Positions 62,002 through 64,000 of a DNA stretch of 64,000 nucleotides are shown here, piece after piece. Source of the DNA: Streptomyces dysideae (lineage in GTDB: Bacteria > Actinomycetota > Actinomycetes > Streptomycetales > Streptomycetaceae); the NCBI RefSeq assembly GCF_001514305.1, contig NZ_KQ949090.1, forward strand, positions 1-64,000. Reading direction: 5' to 3'. A program made the translations under genes and the position numbers. Numbering within the stretch: the first letter of the stretch is position 1; the number at the start of each line of letters is the position of its first letter. The notes under the pieces are model-generated. The model searched no databases. It saw only the letters and a program-made list of their open reading frames with translations, and was not told the origin of the DNA.

Positions 62002-63231
62002 TCAGCCGCCGAACTCGTGCAGACCCTTCAGCGCCTGGTCCAGCAGTGCCTGCCGGCCCTCCAGCTCCTTCTCGAGCTTGTCGGCCCTGGCGTTGTTGCC
62101 CTGGGCGCGCGCCTGCTCGATCTGGCCCTTCAGCTTGTCCACGGCGGCCTGGAGCTGACCGGTCAGACCCTCGGCACGCGCGCGTGCCTCCGGGTTGGTC
62201 CGGCGCCACTCGGTCTCCTCGGCCTCCTGGATGGCCCGCTCCACGGCGTGCATCCGGCCCTCGACCTTCGGGCGGGCGTCCCGCGGGACGTGGCCGATGG
62301 CCTCCCAGCGCTCGTTGATCGAGCGGAAGGCGGCCCGCGTGCCCTTCAGGTCGCCGATCGGCAGGAGCCTCTCGGCCTCCTCGGCCAGCTCCTCCTTCAG
62401 CTTCAGGTTCTCGGACTGCTCGGCGTCCCGCTCGGCGAAGACCGAGCTGCGGGCGGCGAAGAAGATGTCCTGGGCGCCGCGGAAGCGGTTCCACAGGTCG
62501 TCCTCGTGCTCGCGCTGGGCGCGGCCCGCGGCCTTCCACTCCGCCATCAGCTCGCGGTAGCGCGCGGCCGTCGGACCCCAGTCCGTCGAACCGGACAGCG
62601 ACTCGGCCTCGCCGACCAGCCGTTCCTTGGTCTTGCGGGCCTCCTCGCGCTGCGCGTCCAGCGACGCGAAGTGCGCCTTGCGGCGCTTGGAGAACGCCGA
62701 CCGGGCGTGCGAGAAGCGGTGCCACAGCTCGTCGTCCGACTTGCGGTCGAGCCGCGGCAGACCCTTCCAGGTGTCCACCAGCGCGCGCAGCCGCTCACCG
62801 GCGGCCCGCCACTGGTCGGACTGCGCCAGCTCCTCCGCCTCCACGACCAGAGCCTCCTTGGCGTGGCGCGCCTCGTCGGACTGCTTCGCCCGCTGCTGCT
62901 TGCGCTCCTCACGGCGCTTCTCGACGGTCTCCACGAGCTTGTCCAGCCGGACCCTGAGCGCGTCCAGATCGCCGACCGCGTGGTGTGCGTCGACCTGCTC
63001 GCGGATGTGGTCGATGGCGGCCTGCGCGTCCTTCGCCGACAGGTCGGTGGTCTTCACTCGCTTCTCGAGGAGGCCGATCTCGACAACCAGGCCCTCGTAC
63101 TTGCGCTCGAAGTAGGCCAGCGCCTCCTCAGGGGAGCCGGCCTGCCAGGAACCGACGACCTGCTCGCCGTCGGCCGTACGCACGTACACGGTCCCCGTCT
63201 CGTCGACGCGGCCCCACGGGTCGCTGCTCAC
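62002..63231 (-). CDS. DUF349 domain-containing protein
   Basis: 409 aa, ATG 63231. Almost entirely helical and highly charged. Three or four DUF349 repeats of ~70 residues, each around a W-x-x-x-G/A...LW-x-RF pattern (LWHRFSHARSAFSKRRKAHF, LWNRFRGAQDIFFAARSSVF). N-terminal WGRVDETGTVYVRTADGEQV is a small beta domain. Cytoplasmic, possibly coiled coil; role unknown. Lies between relA and a cyclophilin gene. Confidence 0.88.
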   Translation of the reverse strand: MSSDPWGRVDETGTVYVRTADGEQVVGSWQAGSPEEALAYFERKYEGLVVEIGLLEKRVKTTDLSAKDAQAAIDHIREQVDAHHAVGDLDALRVRLDKLVETVEKRREERKQQRAKQSDEARHAKEALVVEAEELAQSDQWRAAGERLRALVDTWKGLPRLDRKSDDELWHRFSHARSAFSKRRKAHFASLDAQREEARKTKERLVGEAESLSGSTDWGPTAARYRELMAEWKAAGRAQREHEDDLWNRFRGAQDIFFAARSSVFAERDAEQSENLKLKEELAEEAERLLPIGDLKGTRAAFRSINERWEAIGHVPRDARPKVEGRMHAVERAIQEAEETEWRRTNPEARARAEGLTGQLQAAVDKLKGQIEQARAQGNNARADKLEKELEGRQALLDQALKGLHEFGG

Positions 63232-63366
63232 AGCGCCTCCTCCACATGATGCCTGCGTGGGGCTTCAGCACCCCCGGGCATCGTCCACAGTTTCGTCACG
63301 GCCAACATAGGCGACCGGCGGGTTGCCTGTCCGCATCCCGCGCGACCGAAATTCCGCAGTTGGGGG

Positions 63367-64000
63367 TCAGGATTTCGTGACGGTCGCCTTGTTGATCACG
63401 ACCGTCGCGTTCGGCGCCCCGTCGCCCGCGCCGGTGCTCTCACCAGCGGCGGCGATCTTCTTCAGGACCTCCATGCCGGATTCGGAAACGGTACCGAACG
63501 GTGTGTAGCTCGGCGGCAGCTGACTGTCCTGGTAGACCAGGAAGAACTGGCTGCCGCCGGTGTTCGGTCCGGCGTTCGCCATCGCGACCGTGCCCGCCGG
63601 GTAGATGTTGTCCTTGAGGCTCTTGTCCTTCAGGTTCTCGTCCGGGATCGAGTACCCCGGGCTGCCACTGCCGGTGCCCGACGGATCGCCGCACTGCAGC
63701 ACGTAGATGCCGTTCGTGGTGAGGCGGTGGCACTTCGTGTGGTCGAAGTAGCCCTTGCCCGCGAGGAAGTCGAACGAGTTCACGGTGCGCGGCGCCGCCG
63801 AAGGCTTCAGCGCCATCTCTATGTCACCGCAGGTCGTCTCGAGCTTCATCGTGTACTTCGCCGACTTGTCGATGGTGACCGCCGGCTCCTTCTTCCAGGT
63901 CGCCGTCTCGACCTTCCCGTCCGCGGGCTTCTCGCACGGGTCCGGAGCCTTGCTGGTCGCCTCCGCGCTCGGCGTGACCTCGTTGCCGGCGTTGGCCTTG
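63367..64000 (-). CDS. Peptidyl-prolyl cis-trans isomerase (cyclophilin), 5' end outside window
   Basis: The C-terminal 211 complete codons are visible. Cyclophilin catalyses proline isomerisation. Seen: FDHTKCHRLTTNGIYVLQCG, GTGSGSPGYSIPDE and AMANAGPNTGGSQFFLVYQD. The portion beyond the fold (EVTPSAEATSKAPDPCEKPA) is a hydrophilic spacer. This suggests an N-terminal membrane anchor or signal outside the window, as in secreted actinobacterial cyclophilins. Frame continues open to base 63999. Confidence 0.9.
   Translation of the reverse strand, partial: KANAGNEVTPSAEATSKAPDPCEKPADGKVETATWKKEPAVTIDKSAKYTMKLETTCGDIEMALKPSAAPRTVNSFDFLAGKGYFDHTKCHRLTTNGIYVLQCGDPSGTGSGSPGYSIPDENLKDKSLKDNIYPAGTVAMANAGPNTGGSQFFLVYQDSQLPPSYTPFGTVSESGMEVLKKIAAAGESTGAGDGAPNATVVINKATVTKS

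Overview
This is a Streptomyces chromosome segment. The evidence is very high G+C with strong third-position G/C bias, many GTG starts (and one TTG), the sporulation gene ssgB, and a gene order matching the Streptomyces core: metNIQ, cobalamin genes, ssgB, thrS, an EF-G-like gene, pgsA/patA/pimA, pdxST, yebC, ruvCAB, yajC-secD-secF, apt and relA. No CRISPR array, phage or complete insertion sequence is visible.

Layout. 1-1090: the 5' part of a small minus-strand ORF carrying an in-frame palindromic element, then a HAD phosphatase gene altered by two compensating indels. 1122-4078: a Cys/Met-rich leader ORF followed by the methionine ABC transporter metN-metI-metQ. 4218-12512: an acetyltransferase, then cobalamin genes (cbiE/cbiT fusion, a very long repeat-BluB-CobT fusion, a cysG-like fusion). 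12577-17795: rRNA methyltransferase, Nudix hydrolase, Ser/Thr kinase, small ORFs, a 300-nt tandem repeat, a TIR element and an APH-like gene. 18237-18692: five minus-strand tRNA genes (3 Val-GAC, Cys, Gly). 18871-25153: pabB/pabC, GNAT, DsbA-like, CGNR regulator, ssgB and small membrane proteins.

25241-35458: a roughly 10-kb block bounded by two identical tRNA-Val(CAC) genes. It holds a carbohydrate ABC operon with a YesL-like and a YetA/PcRGLX-like protein (probably rhamnogalacturonan-type oligosaccharide use), plus a large membrane protein and a SRPBCC protein. The operon has a good promoter with two LacI-type palindromes downstream of it but no local regulator.

35511-64000: mostly housekeeping genes. 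DnaQ-like exonuclease, a DUF4365 pair, thrS, a frameshifted ion channel, a HIT protein, a membrane protein, an EF-G-like GTPase, phosphatidylinositol/PIM synthesis, vitamin B6 synthase, Holliday-junction proteins, Sec accessory proteins, apt, a second copy of the TIR element in front of relA, relA, a DUF349 protein and a cyclophilin cut by the window end.

The most interesting points are the Cys/Met leader ORF before metNIQ, the two-copy TIR element (16479-16684 and 58849-59164), the tRNA-bounded sugar block, the cobT N-terminal repeat expansion, and two genes remodelled by small indels (HAD and ion channel). I see no clearly new multi-gene system; the novelty is in these elements and leaders.
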